Origin: Thermosphaera sp.
Lineage (GTDB): Archaea > Thermoproteota > Thermoprotei_A > Sulfolobales > Desulfurococcaceae
Direction: 5' to 3'
Assembly (NCBI GenBank): GCA_038827615.1
Contig: JAWBNK010000002.1
Location: forward strand, 62,001 to 126,000
Length of the DNA: 64,000 bases
In this document: positions 41,607 through 50,221 of the stretch, one piece after another
How the letters are laid out: each line of letters starts with the position of its first letter
Numbering within the stretch: position 1 is the stretch's first letter
The notes under the pieces: model-generated
Databases searched by the model: none
Told to the model about the DNA's origin: nothing
Seen by the model: only the letters and a program-made list of their open reading frames with translations
Position numbers and translations under genes: made by a program

Positions 41607-43562
41607 GTGAAAATTGATAAATCAGTGTTAAATAGGAATAAGATTGCCCTACTCGAGAACATCGTGAGGGAGATTCCACCGGAGCTCCAACTATCCAACA
41701 TAGAGTTTGAAGGACCCTCAATAGTAGTTTACGTTGGAAACAGGAAAGCCATAAGCGAGCACTTGGACCTGGCCCAGAACATCGCGAAGAAGGTTAGGAA
41801 GCGAGTCGTGATAAGGGTTTCAACGAACTCCCGCCTCTCGGTCGAAGAGGCTAAGAAAAAGATAATCGAGATAGCCCCTAAGGAGGCGGGCCTCGATCCC
41901 AACGGCATATACTTCGATGAGACGAGCGGCGAGGTATGGGTGAAGGTTGAGAAGCCGGGTCTCATAGTCGGCAGGGGCAACTACGTTAGACACAGGATTC
42001 TAGCCGAGACCGGGTGGAGGGCGATACCGATGAGAGCTAGCCCGCTGGAGTCTAAGGTGCTCAGGGAGGTAGTAGCCGGGACTTTGAAGCAGAGCGAGTA
42101 CAGGCTTGAATTCCTCCGCAGGCTCGGCGACAGGATTCACAGGGATGTGATATTCAGGAACAACTATGTCAGGATCACTGCTCTAGGAGGCTTCAGGGAG
42201 GTTGGAAGGTCTTCGATACTCGTGGAGACCCGGGAGAGCAGGCTATTGCTGGACATGGGGATTAACACCGGCGCCATGGAAGACCCCTTTAGAGCGTACC
42301 CGTTCATCGACGTTGACTCCTTAAAGCTCGAGGAGTTGGACGGCGTTATCGTGACTCACTCGCATCTGGACCACGTAGGGCTTGTGCCGATACTGTACAA
42401 GTATGGTTACAAGGGACCATTATACGTGACTAAGCCTACTAGGGAGCTCATGATAGTGATGCTTAAGGACTTGATAGAAGTATCGAGGAGGTCCGGGAGA
42501 TACCTCCCGTTCTCCGAGAAGGATTTGTCGACGATGATACTTCACACGATAACGGTTGAGTATGATGAGGTTACCGATGTCGCCCCCGACGTAAAGCTCA
42601 CGATGTATAATGCGGGCCACATACTCGGCTCAGCCATAGTCCACCTGCACGTTGGCATGGGCTTGCACAACATCGTCTACACTGGCGACTTCAAGTATGC
42701 TTCGACCAGGCTCCTCGACAGAGCCAACACCGAGTTCCCCAGAGTTGAAACCCTCATCATGGAGTCAACCTATGGCGCAACCAGGCAGCAGAACAGGCTT
42801 GAGGCTGAATCCGAGCTCGTCAATATTGTGAAGAAAACCGTGGAGCGCCAGGGGATCGTCCTGATACCGGTTTTCGCGGTTGGAAGGGGGCAGGAGATCA
42901 TCTTGATACTGAATGAAGCAATGAAGAACGGCTCGATACCGAAGCTCAACGTATACGTCGAGGGGTTGGTCAACGAGGTGACAGCTATCCATACCCAGTA
43001 TCCCGAGTACTTGAGCAGGGGTATTCGAGAAGCAATCTACCGTGGTGAGAACCCGTTTGTGGAGGATTGGTTGAATATTATTGAGTCTGGAGTGGCGAGG
43101 CCGGACATAGTCGAGGATCGTCCCTCGGTGATCATAGCTACGAGCGGCATGCTCACGGGCGGGCCCGCAGTAGATTACCTCAAGCTGTTGGCCAGCGACC
43201 CTAGGAACAGCCTCGTCTTCGTAGGTTACCAGGCCGAGGGCACTCTGGGCAGGAAGATAAGGGACGGCATGAGAGAGCTTTCAATGGTTGTTGACAACAA
43301 GGTTGAAGTAGTCAAGATCGGTCTCGAAGTCTACAGCATAGACGGGTTCAGCGGTCACAGCGACCAGGGCGAACTGGTGAGGTATGTTCAGAACATTAAG
43401 CCTAAGCCGAGGAAGATCATCCTAAACCACGGGGAGGCCGCAGCGATCGATACTTTAGCCAAGCTTCTCAGGAGAGTGGTTCAATCCCCCGGCTCGGGCT
43501 ACAACTCGCCCCCCGACATCTATGCGCCGTCGAACCTGGAGACGGTCCACTTGACGGGTTAA
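41607..43562 (+). CDS. aCPSF1 KH-domain beta-CASP ribonuclease
   Basis: A 651-residue archaeal CPSF. Residues 1-175 hold two KH-like domains. The metallo-beta-lactamase part starts GGFREVGRSSILVE, with THSHLDHVGL near 249-258, GHILGSA and TGDFKY. The beta-CASP part has MESTYG, VFAVGRGQE, IATSGMLTGGPAV and the final GFSGHSDQGEL and LNHGE. In archaea it cleaves U-rich 3' ends to terminate transcription. GTG start. All metal ligands are visible. Confidence 0.96.
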   Translation: MKIDKSVLNRNKIALLENIVREIPPELQLSNIEFEGPSIVVYVGNRKAISEHLDLAQNIAKKVRKRVVIRVSTNSRLSVEEAKKKIIEIAPKEAGLDPNGIYFDETSGEVWVKVEKPGLIVGRGNYVRHRILAETGWRAIPMRASPLESKVLREVVAGTLKQSEYRLEFLRRLGDRIHRDVIFRNNYVRITALGGFREVGRSSILVETRESRLLLDMGINTGAMEDPFRAYPFIDVDSLKLEELDGVIVTHSHLDHVGLVPILYKYGYKGPLYVTKPTRELMIVMLKDLIEVSRRSGRYLPFSEKDLSTMILHTITVEYDEVTDVAPDVKLTMYNAGHILGSAIVHLHVGMGLHNIVYTGDFKYASTRLLDRANTEFPRVETLIMESTYGATRQQNRLEAESELVNIVKKTVERQGIVLIPVFAVGRGQEIILILNEAMKNGSIPKLNVYVEGLVNEVTAIHTQYPEYLSRGIREAIYRGENPFVEDWLNIIESGVARPDIVEDRPSVIIATSGMLTGGPAVDYLKLLASDPRNSLVFVGYQAEGTLGRKIRDGMRELSMVVDNKVEVVKIGLEVYSIDGFSGHSDQGELVRYVQNIKPKPRKIILNHGEAAAIDTLAKLLRRVVQSPGSGYNSPPDIYAPSNLETVHLTG

Positions 43563-43575
43563 ACGGGTGGTTTCA

Positions 43576-44097
43576 ATGCCTAGGAGGGTTTTAATGCCCG
43601 GGAGGTTTCAACCGTTTCACAATGGACACTATTACGCGATGAAGAGCCTTCTCGAGGATTTCGACGAAGTGGTTCTAGCGATTGGTAGCGCTCAGGAGGG
43701 CTTCACGTGTCAAAACCCCTTCACGGCTGGGGAAAGGCTGGAGATGATCGACCTCCTCCTGAGGTCTGAGGGATTGAGGAGCAGGGTTTGGCTGATACCT
43801 GTGCCGGATTTGAGGATGCCGCTAGCCTGGACCGCTCACGTTCTCTCGATGGTTCCCAGGGTCGAGGCAGTTGCATCGGGCAACCCTCACGTGCTCTACA
43901 TCTACGAGTGGGCGGGTTTTAAGACGATTAAGCTAGCGCTTCACGAGCCGTTTAAATACAACGGCTCCAGGATAAGAAGGTTGATGCTCGAGAACGGCGA
44001 CTGGGAGAGCCTGGTTCCAAGCATTATAGCCGAGCACGTTAAGAGCCTGGGGGGCGTGGAGAGGGTTAGAGCGGTGTGCGCTGATGGAGTACATTGA
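43576..44097 (+). CDS. nicotinamide-nucleotide adenylyltransferase
   Basis: About 173 residues. It has the nucleotidyltransferase opening GRFQPFHNGHYYAMK (HxGH-type), then IGSAQEGFTCQNPFTAGERLEMI and the C-terminal YNGSRIRRLML in place of ISSTxxR. It makes NAD from NMN and ATP. ATG 43576 is favoured over GTG 43567 because GGGTGG lies 6 bases upstream. It overlaps rtcA by 14 bases and follows aCPSF1 closely, so the three form an operon. Confidence 0.94.
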   Translation: MPRRVLMPGRFQPFHNGHYYAMKSLLEDFDEVVLAIGSAQEGFTCQNPFTAGERLEMIDLLLRSEGLRSRVWLIPVPDLRMPLAWTAHVLSMVPRVEAVASGNPHVLYIYEWAGFKTIKLALHEPFKYNGSRIRRLMLENGDWESLVPSIIAEHVKSLGGVERVRAVCADGVH

Positions 44098-45157
44098 GGT
44101 TGACGGGAGCTTCGGGGAGGGAGGGGGACAGATACTAAGATACTCGCTAGCGCTCTCATCGCTCACAATGAAGCCTGTCAGAGTCTACAACATAAGGGCG
44201 AGGAGGAGCAACCCCGGGCTGAGGCCCCAGCACTTAGCCGCTGTCAAAGCGCTCGCCGAGGTCTCGGGCGCGGAGGTCAAGGGCGCCGGCGTTGGGAGCA
44301 CGGAGGTGTTCTTCAAGCCGAGGAGGAGAGCTCACGGAAGGATTAACATAGATGTTGGGACGGCGGGAAGCGCATCCCTAGTCATTCAGGCAGTGCTTCC
44401 GGTCCTGTTGTACGCCCCGGGCTGGTCGATCCTCACGGTTAAAGGGGGGACGGATGTCCAGTGGAGCCCTCCGATCGACTACATGTCAAGGGTTTTCGCC
44501 CATAACATTAAGCACCTTGGAGTCGAAGCAGACGTCAAGCTGGTGAAGAGAGGGCACTATCCAAGGGGAGGCGGGGTCGTGGAAGTCTTCGTGAAACCTG
44601 TCAGGGAAGCGTTGAAGCCCGTAGACCTCGTGAAAAGGGGGAGACCTCTGAAAGCCGTCGTGGTGAGCCACTCGGTTAAACTCCCCAGGCACGTGGCGGA
44701 GAGGCAGGCCTCCACCGCTTCAATCCTGGTGGAGAGGGTAATCGGGGTTAAGCCTGAAGTGGTGCTTGATGTTCCGCCCCCCGAGAGGGACGACCACCTT
44801 GGACCTGGGAGCGGCGTGCTCGTCTACGTTGAGGCTGAACCGTGGGTGAGGTTGGGCGGGGATTCCCTCGGCGAGAAGGGAAAGCCTGCTGAGAGAGTCG
44901 GCGAGGAAGCTGTTAGGAGGCTGGTTGAGGACTACGAGACGGGTTTGGCTTTCGACAGGCACATGGGGGACATGATTATTCCTTACTTGTTTCTCGCTGA
45001 AGGGACCAGTAGGATCGGTGTGTCGAGAATTACATCGCATTTGACCACGGCTCTCGAGATATCCAAGCTGTTCTTCCCTGATGCTGAGGCAAGGATTGAA
45101 GGGTCTGAGGATGGACCGGGGATTGTAGAGGTCAAGAGCCCCGGCTTCCAGCCTTAA
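44084..45157 (+). CDS. rtcA: RNA 3'-terminal phosphate cyclase
   Basis: A 357-residue RtcA. It opens IEVDGSFGEGGGQILRYSLALSSLT, then RSNPGLRPQHL, PRGGGVVEV, and DRHMGDMIIPYLFLAEGTSRI with the histidine that carries AMP. It converts RNA 3'-phosphates to 2',3'-cyclic ends using ATP. It overlaps the upstream NMN adenylyltransferase gene by 14 bases and the convergent Nog1-like gene by 26 bases at the 3' end. Confidence 0.95.
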   Translation: MEYIEVDGSFGEGGGQILRYSLALSSLTMKPVRVYNIRARRSNPGLRPQHLAAVKALAEVSGAEVKGAGVGSTEVFFKPRRRAHGRINIDVGTAGSASLVIQAVLPVLLYAPGWSILTVKGGTDVQWSPPIDYMSRVFAHNIKHLGVEADVKLVKRGHYPRGGGVVEVFVKPVREALKPVDLVKRGRPLKAVVVSHSVKLPRHVAERQASTASILVERVIGVKPEVVLDVPPPERDDHLGPGSGVLVYVEAEPWVRLGGDSLGEKGKPAERVGEEAVRRLVEDYETGLAFDRHMGDMIIPYLFLAEGTSRIGVSRITSHLTTALEISKLFFPDAEARIEGSEDGPGIVEVKSPGFQP

Positions 45158-46145
45158 GCCATTCCACCAGCATGTTTCTCAGGGCCTGGAGGTTTAAACC
45201 GGTCAGGGCGGATATCGCTAAGGGTTTAACCCCTGTCTCCTTTTCAACTCTATCCGATACTGCCTGGAGGACTTCGGGGGGTGTGGCGTCAGCCTTGTTT
45301 AAAGCCACGGCTAGGGGCTTGCCCTCGAGGAGCTCCACGACTTCCCTGTAAACGTTCAACTGCTCCTCGATACTGTAGTAGGCTGTCGGCGTGGGGTCGA
45401 AGAGGAAGAGGAGGCGGTCCGCTAAGTATTTCACGGCAAGCACAGCCCTGTTCTCCACGATATTTCTCACGTTCATAGGCCTGTCGAGTATGCCCGGAGT
45501 GTCTATGAGGACTATCCTACCGTATGGTTCAACGATCAAGTGTCCAGCGATGATGTTCTTGGTTGTGAAGGGGTACAGCCCTATCTCCGGCTTCGCGTTG
45601 GTGAGCCTCGATATCAGCGTGGACTTGCCGACCTGGGGCATCCCCGCGATTATCACCCTCAAATCCCCTGATACATCCGGCATTTTCGAGAGAGCTATGG
45701 AGATGCTCCTCACCGTTGAGAAGACGCCCCGGTTCCTCTTGTATACTGAAATAATTCTCCCAACCCCTCTCCTGAAAGACTCCCTCTGCTCCCTGCTGCT
45801 AGCAGAGGATCTCAACTCACTCCTGGTCTCCAGGTAGATGTTTCTGGCAATCCTCCTCAGGGCTTCGATTCTTCTAGCGGTGTTAAGAGGGTCTTGTCCT
45901 GTCTCGAGCTTGAACAATTCCCTGTGGAAACCCCCCAGTTTCAACACAGTCTTAACGACTCCCTCAGCTGTAGCTAGCTCGTTGTCGACTAGCTGATAAC
46001 ATGTTGAAAGCTTCTCTAGAAGCCTCTCTCTTTGTGTTCTTCCCCGCCCGCCGGCTTTTCCAGCAGATTTCACCCTCCTCTCAAGCATCCCCAAGAACTC
46101 GGCCGGGTCGTGGACCACGCTCCTTCTGAAATCCTCGGGCTTCAA
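45132..46145 (-). CDS. Nog1-like GTP-binding protein
   Basis: A 337-residue Obg/HflX-superfamily GTPase of the Nog1 type. It has a long N-terminal helical domain (about 1-160) with many Arg, then G1 GMPQVGKSTLI near 168-178, KPEIGLYPFTTKN (G2), DTPGILDRP (G3), LNKAD (G4) and SALTG (G5). In eukaryotes Nog1 acts in 60S assembly; the same is likely here. It ends inside the convergent rtcA terminus. Confidence 0.9.
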   Translation of the reverse strand: MKPEDFRRSVVHDPAEFLGMLERRVKSAGKAGGRGRTQRERLLEKLSTCYQLVDNELATAEGVVKTVLKLGGFHRELFKLETGQDPLNTARRIEALRRIARNIYLETRSELRSSASSREQRESFRRGVGRIISVYKRNRGVFSTVRSISIALSKMPDVSGDLRVIIAGMPQVGKSTLISRLTNAKPEIGLYPFTTKNIIAGHLIVEPYGRIVLIDTPGILDRPMNVRNIVENRAVLAVKYLADRLLFLFDPTPTAYYSIEEQLNVYREVVELLEGKPLAVALNKADATPPEVLQAVSDRVEKETGVKPLAISALTGLNLQALRNMLVEWLKAGSRGS

Positions 46146-46185
46146 CTCAACCCTTAATGATGAAATGTTTAAAACAACTTATAGA

Positions 46186-46794
46186 TTAATGCACCAGCTC
46201 CTGGGAAGGAAGGGCTTGACTAATCCTTGACGAGAGGTTTTTAACGATCCCGTGGAGCCTCCTATAGTTCGTATCGCTGATGTTGAATACTTTCGTGATC
46301 TCCTCGGGCCCAGGGGTCTTCCCAGTCTTAACTCTTACTGAGAGCATGTATGCTAGAGCGTACTTGCTCCTCTCACTCCTCGAGAGGAGGGCTGGGTTGA
46401 GCTTCTCTATGAGCGTTAACCCATTCCTCACGTCATCCCAGTACCCGTTGGCCTCGATGTTCTCGACGGCTTCGATCGACGCCTTAGACTTTATGGTTTT
46501 AACAAACCTTTTAGACGATAAGACCGCGTCGTAGTCGACTATGAGCCAAGGCCTATTCCGGATCTTTTTCTCAGCCATTTTGAAAAGCCTCATGTTCAAC
46601 GAGTAGTTCTCCGACACTATCTTCCTCGCGTGACGCCTTCTCCTGGATGGAGGCTCGGGCTCCTTCTCGAAGCTTGCAACGGTATCCTCGAGAATGCCTT
46701 CTACTACGAGCCCGCACTTACTGCAGACGACGATTCCTTCGCGATAATCCCAGACGAGGGGACTCCCGCAAGAGGGGCATGAAGGGCTCTCCAT
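46186..46794 (-). CDS. TFIIB-type zinc-ribbon protein, shortened
   Basis: A 202-residue protein. The N-terminal ribbon CPSCGSPLVWDYREGIVVCSKCGLV is that of TFB/TFIIB. The rest carries at most one cyclin-like helical repeat instead of two; a basic patch (SRRRRHARK) follows the ribbon. It may be a TFB3-like accessory factor rather than the general initiation factor. It lies 40 bases upstream of the Nog1-like gene on the same strand. Confidence 0.72.
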   Translation of the reverse strand: MESPSCPSCGSPLVWDYREGIVVCSKCGLVVEGILEDTVASFEKEPEPPSRRRRHARKIVSENYSLNMRLFKMAEKKIRNRPWLIVDYDAVLSSKRFVKTIKSKASIEAVENIEANGYWDDVRNGLTLIEKLNPALLSRSERSKYALAYMLSVRVKTGKTPGPEEITKVFNISDTNYRRLHGIVKNLSSRISQALPSQELVH

Positions 46795-47131
46795 TACCTA
46801 TGCATCTCCACTTATTTCTCTAGTCTAAAACCTCCCAATAGATGGAGAGAGTAGGGTGAAACTAATCCTAAGCCAGTAAAACATCGAGCCGCTGCAAGGA
46901 TGACGCGCATCCAGGCGTTAACCAGCCTCTCGCAACCCCTCCAGACAACAAGTCCCGAAGCAGGTGTTGACCGCCGCGTCAACGGTTCGAGCGTTAAAAC
47001 AAAAGCTTCACACAATCCCGTGGAATGGTAGAGTAATGGAGATCGAATAGGATTTAAAACTTAAAAGTATAAGATTTAAACTATAAAATATTTAAAATTT
47101 ATATAGGAAAATTCTGAAAACAATAAAATAT
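46795..47131. other. gene-free spacer
   Basis: No gene is supported. The left two thirds are GC-rich and contain short hairpins (GGATGacgcgCATCC at about 46893-46907; TTGACcgccgcGTCAA near 46967-46982), which could mark a terminator or RNA. The right third (47045-47125) is extremely AT-rich with several TTTAAA/TATAAA elements and is the likely promoter of the secreted protein gene at 47132. Confidence 0.45.
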
Positions 47132-48757
47132 GTGAGGAATATGATACGACGGGGCTTATGGTGGGATTACATGTTGTTGTCGCGTGGGAGATTAGTCCCC
47201 GCCGCGATAATCCTCCTCATCATTATGGCGGGCCTGCTGTTGACGATCAACTCCATGGGCGAGACCCCCGGAATATACCTCGGCCTCAAATTATATGAAG
47301 TAAACGCTGAGAAGAACGAAGTCGTCGACGTATCATACCTGCTCGACGACCCGAGCACTAGAATGTATATAGAAGTCGAGGCAATCGCTCCCCCGGGTTC
47401 CGGAAGGGATTTCGTACTGCTCTACAAGTCTTACGTCAAGGCTGCGAGAAACGGCTTCATTCCTCTAGAGGGCTTGTTGGAGGTAGCGAGGAAGTGGGTT
47501 TCAACGATTCAGGAGCGAGGCGGGCGCGTTGACAAGACATTCTCCGGGCTCGTCATTAGAATCATGATCGTTAATCAGAGTACTGGAGAATTTCTATTCC
47601 AAGCCTACGACTCCATCTCATACATGCCCGCGGAAATAGTCGGCGGGAAATCTCTCAGCATAACACTCCACTTGTCTAGCGGGTCGATGAAGCCAGTCCT
47701 AGTCGAGTCCCAGTACGCTTCAAGCCCTTCGAAAGCCCCGGGCTTCATTCAAGTAGCTGGTGCTGAGCCGATCGGAGGATCTCCATATAGAGAGCTGGTG
47801 CTGGAGATTACGCCGGAGAAAATAATCTCTCAACTCCCGAGTAGCTACTTCCAGAACGTTAGTGGTAGGGTTTTCGTGAGGACTCCCGTACTGATCGTGT
47901 CAAATAAATACACTATTAGCGGCACGATAAGCGCTAGCATCAACATCGACACGGGGTCAGGCAGAGTGGGCATATACCCGTCCTTCACAAGCGGTGAGAT
48001 ACTGAATAAAATACTGAACGGAGTAGCGCCCTCTGTGACGCTTTGGAAGGGCTCAGGGTTCACGTGGGGAGGCGGATACTACTCCTTCGGCTACAGCAAT
48101 ATTATTCCACCTAGCACCGACTGGTGGGTTTGGATCTGGGCTAGGCCTGTTTTAAGAGTGTTTAAGGTTTACAATAGCCTCGGAGTTTACGTGGGCGATG
48201 ATGTTGAAGCGGTTGTGGTGGACGTCTACACTACGGGGTTGTCGATCAATGGCGGTGCAGAGTATGGTCTGCCTCACCAATCACTAATGGATATGTTTCT
48301 CAGCGGAACCGAGCTGAGACAGCTATATATTCCGGAAACCCATGCAAGCGATGGAGCACTCTCTCCTGGAGAGTTCATAACTCTGAAGCACGTGTTTGGA
48401 CACTATGATTCATGCGGAACTAATTTCGAAATCGGAATACCCGCTGGCTCAATCGCGGCTCGCGGAGTCTGCGCTCTTCTCGGGCTTCCAACTGGCGGCG
48501 CGGCGTGTGTTGCCGCGACTGCTTTCGCGTCAGCGCTTCAGCTATCAATATCTATTGAGGGAGAATCGACTACAGTGCAAGGAAATCTCGTTAACCACGG
48601 CGATCATTCATGGGTTGCGAACGACTATAACGTAGCCGAGCACGTCTACATTCGAACCGGTAAATACCAGTATAAAGTGGACCCGCCATGGTGGTGCTTC
48701 TGGTGCTCTCCATGTTACTACAGAGTTCCAGCAGGAATATACTTTGAATTCAGTTAA
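47132..48757 (+). CDS. membrane-anchored secreted protein with Cys-rich tail
   Basis: A 541-residue protein of unknown family. A basic start and a hydrophobic segment at about 21-40 anchor or export it. The following 350 residues are beta-rich with Ser/Thr and Tyr, as in archaeal surface proteins. The C-terminal 130 residues differ: a Gly/Ala-rich hydrophobic stretch with Cys (CALLGLPTGGAACVAATAF) and a final CFWCSPC. Paired Cys suggest disulfides outside the cell. It stands in an accessory block, with a strong AT-rich promoter region upstream. Confidence 0.7.
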   Translation: MRNMIRRGLWWDYMLLSRGRLVPAAIILLIIMAGLLLTINSMGETPGIYLGLKLYEVNAEKNEVVDVSYLLDDPSTRMYIEVEAIAPPGSGRDFVLLYKSYVKAARNGFIPLEGLLEVARKWVSTIQERGGRVDKTFSGLVIRIMIVNQSTGEFLFQAYDSISYMPAEIVGGKSLSITLHLSSGSMKPVLVESQYASSPSKAPGFIQVAGAEPIGGSPYRELVLEITPEKIISQLPSSYFQNVSGRVFVRTPVLIVSNKYTISGTISASINIDTGSGRVGIYPSFTSGEILNKILNGVAPSVTLWKGSGFTWGGGYYSFGYSNIIPPSTDWWVWIWARPVLRVFKVYNSLGVYVGDDVEAVVVDVYTTGLSINGGAEYGLPHQSLMDMFLSGTELRQLYIPETHASDGALSPGEFITLKHVFGHYDSCGTNFEIGIPAGSIAARGVCALLGLPTGGAACVAATAFASALQLSISIEGESTTVQGNLVNHGDHSWVANDYNVAEHVYIRTGKYQYKVDPPWWCFWCSPCYYRVPAGIYFEFS

Positions 48758-48924
48758 CAGCTGAACCACTTTTTTACGATCCTCAGGGTACAGCGGCCCC
48801 TCCAAGCCATGAGCACTGCGAGTTCGCGGCCTCTATGAAGCTATACGTCTCTTCGATCTCGTGGACATGGTGAACTTATTCGATAACTGGGTGAAGCGTC
48901 CGTGTGACACTGAGTTTGCTGAAC

Positions 48925-49908
48925 TCACAGTTCGAAGTGGGATAAGCACAGGGAGACCAGCATGATCAGTGCTGAATACGCTAGCATAGCCTTGAATACA
49001 TCGCTCCGTGTCTCGGGGAATTCCCTACCCGTAATTTTTCTCGAAGAATGCGCTAGGATTTTCAAGATCGGTCTGGGTAGCGGGATCATAAAGGGGGTTT
49101 GACCAGCGTATTCTAAGTATTTTGTGCTCAACTCTCTCCTCAGCTTAACCTCCTCCAGCAGTGCTATAGTTATGATCAACATGGTGGTTATGAGCCAGGG
49201 TAATCCGGGCATCGGCGGGGCCCATCCTCTCCCGCTCTCGGCCGTGCTTGCAAGCGAGAAGAATCCGTAGCTCCATACAATGAATCCCAGGTATTGGGGA
49301 TGCCTACTATACTTGTAAACTCCGTGAAGGCTAAGCTTCTTGCATACTAGCCTGTCGTAGATCCAGGTTGCCGAGCTCACTGTGAATATTGAGAGACCCG
49401 TTATCATGAAAGCGAAGCAAATCGGCACAGTGAATTCCCAACTCGTGTTCGAGACGAGCAGGCTCGCCGTGCTGGATGCTAGGAAGTTGAGGATCTTCAA
49501 CGGCAGGTGAGTGATGAACCCTAGTCTTATGAGGATCTCGGAGTCTATAAAAGGTATCCACAAGAATCTCAACACTCCTACTCCTGCTAGGAAGAACATT
49601 GTAAAGGCGAAGTAGCCTATGACTGGTAGGTACAGGATTATCGAGCCTAGAAGGGCTATTTTCAACCTGTCAGCGATGAAACCAACTATTATTACAGTGA
49701 AGACCAGGGCTAAAGAAAAGTATCCTAAAACCCTTAGGCTGGCCTCAGCCTCCTGGCATCGGGGAAAATCGGACAGTAGTATGCAGTCGGGCGAGATCCC
49801 GAGCATCCATTTGTTCAGCAACCTAATGATTTCTGTAAGCGCGAAAGTAATAGCATAAGCGAAGAACACGGAGAAGACGAGAGAGATGATTAGCACGAGT
49901 TTTCTCAA
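48925..49908 (-). CDS. ICMT/PEMT-like membrane methyltransferase
   Basis: A 327-residue polytopic membrane protein with about seven to eight hydrophobic helices. The motif YKYSRHPQYLGFIVWSYGF (about 212-231), followed by a conserved EEVKLRREL, marks the isoprenylcysteine-carboxyl/phospholipid methyltransferase superfamily. The methyl acceptor is unknown; a lipid or small molecule is likely. TTG 49908 is preceded by GAGGTGT. It is flanked by secreted proteins. Confidence 0.8.
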   Translation of the reverse strand: MRKLVLIISLVFSVFFAYAITFALTEIIRLLNKWMLGISPDCILLSDFPRCQEAEASLRVLGYFSLALVFTVIIVGFIADRLKIALLGSIILYLPVIGYFAFTMFFLAGVGVLRFLWIPFIDSEILIRLGFITHLPLKILNFLASSTASLLVSNTSWEFTVPICFAFMITGLSIFTVSSATWIYDRLVCKKLSLHGVYKYSRHPQYLGFIVWSYGFFSLASTAESGRGWAPPMPGLPWLITTMLIITIALLEEVKLRRELSTKYLEYAGQTPFMIPLPRPILKILAHSSRKITGREFPETRSDVFKAMLAYSALIMLVSLCLSHFEL

Positions 49909-50221
49909 CCGAACACCTCGAGAGACCGATTTAGCTAATACGTATTCCCCATATAAATAGTCTCGAGATCAATTATGAGGTAGAACGGTACTTCATTCAT
50001 GAGGCAATTGAGTAATGGATAGGGACTGGTGAGGTGTTGTGTTAAGCTTGTCCCGAATTAAGTACTACTTACTACTCCCTTGACAGCTTGAGTTAGTAGC
50101 GTCATCTTCTATCTAAATTACTGTGTTCATCTTCCATAGTTACTGTAGATTCGTAAGCGACTAACTCGTAAGAAAGTGCTTGAAGGTGAAAAGCGGGGTA
50201 AAAAGTTAAGGTTTTTAACGT
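49909..50221. other. gene-free spacer
   Basis: No ORF or RNA is supported. An 8-bp inverted pair (GAGTTAGT 50090-50097 and ACTAACTC 50160-50167) is 62 bases apart and probably chance. Promoter-like ATATAAATAG (about 49952-49961) may serve the methyltransferase gene. T-rich tracts near 50200-50220 may end the next gene's transcript. Confidence 0.4.

Noticed and set aside
46812-47015. Minus-strand 67-codon frame in the spacer before the Cys-tailed protein
   Set aside because: No ribosome site, no family resemblance, and it spans short DNA hairpins; probably chance in a GC-rich spacer.
48758-48924. Plus-strand frame reading LYEAIRLFDLVDMVNLFDNW
   Set aside because: Looks faintly coding but is short, has no start or family, and runs into the end of the methyltransferase gene; not enough to call a pseudogene.
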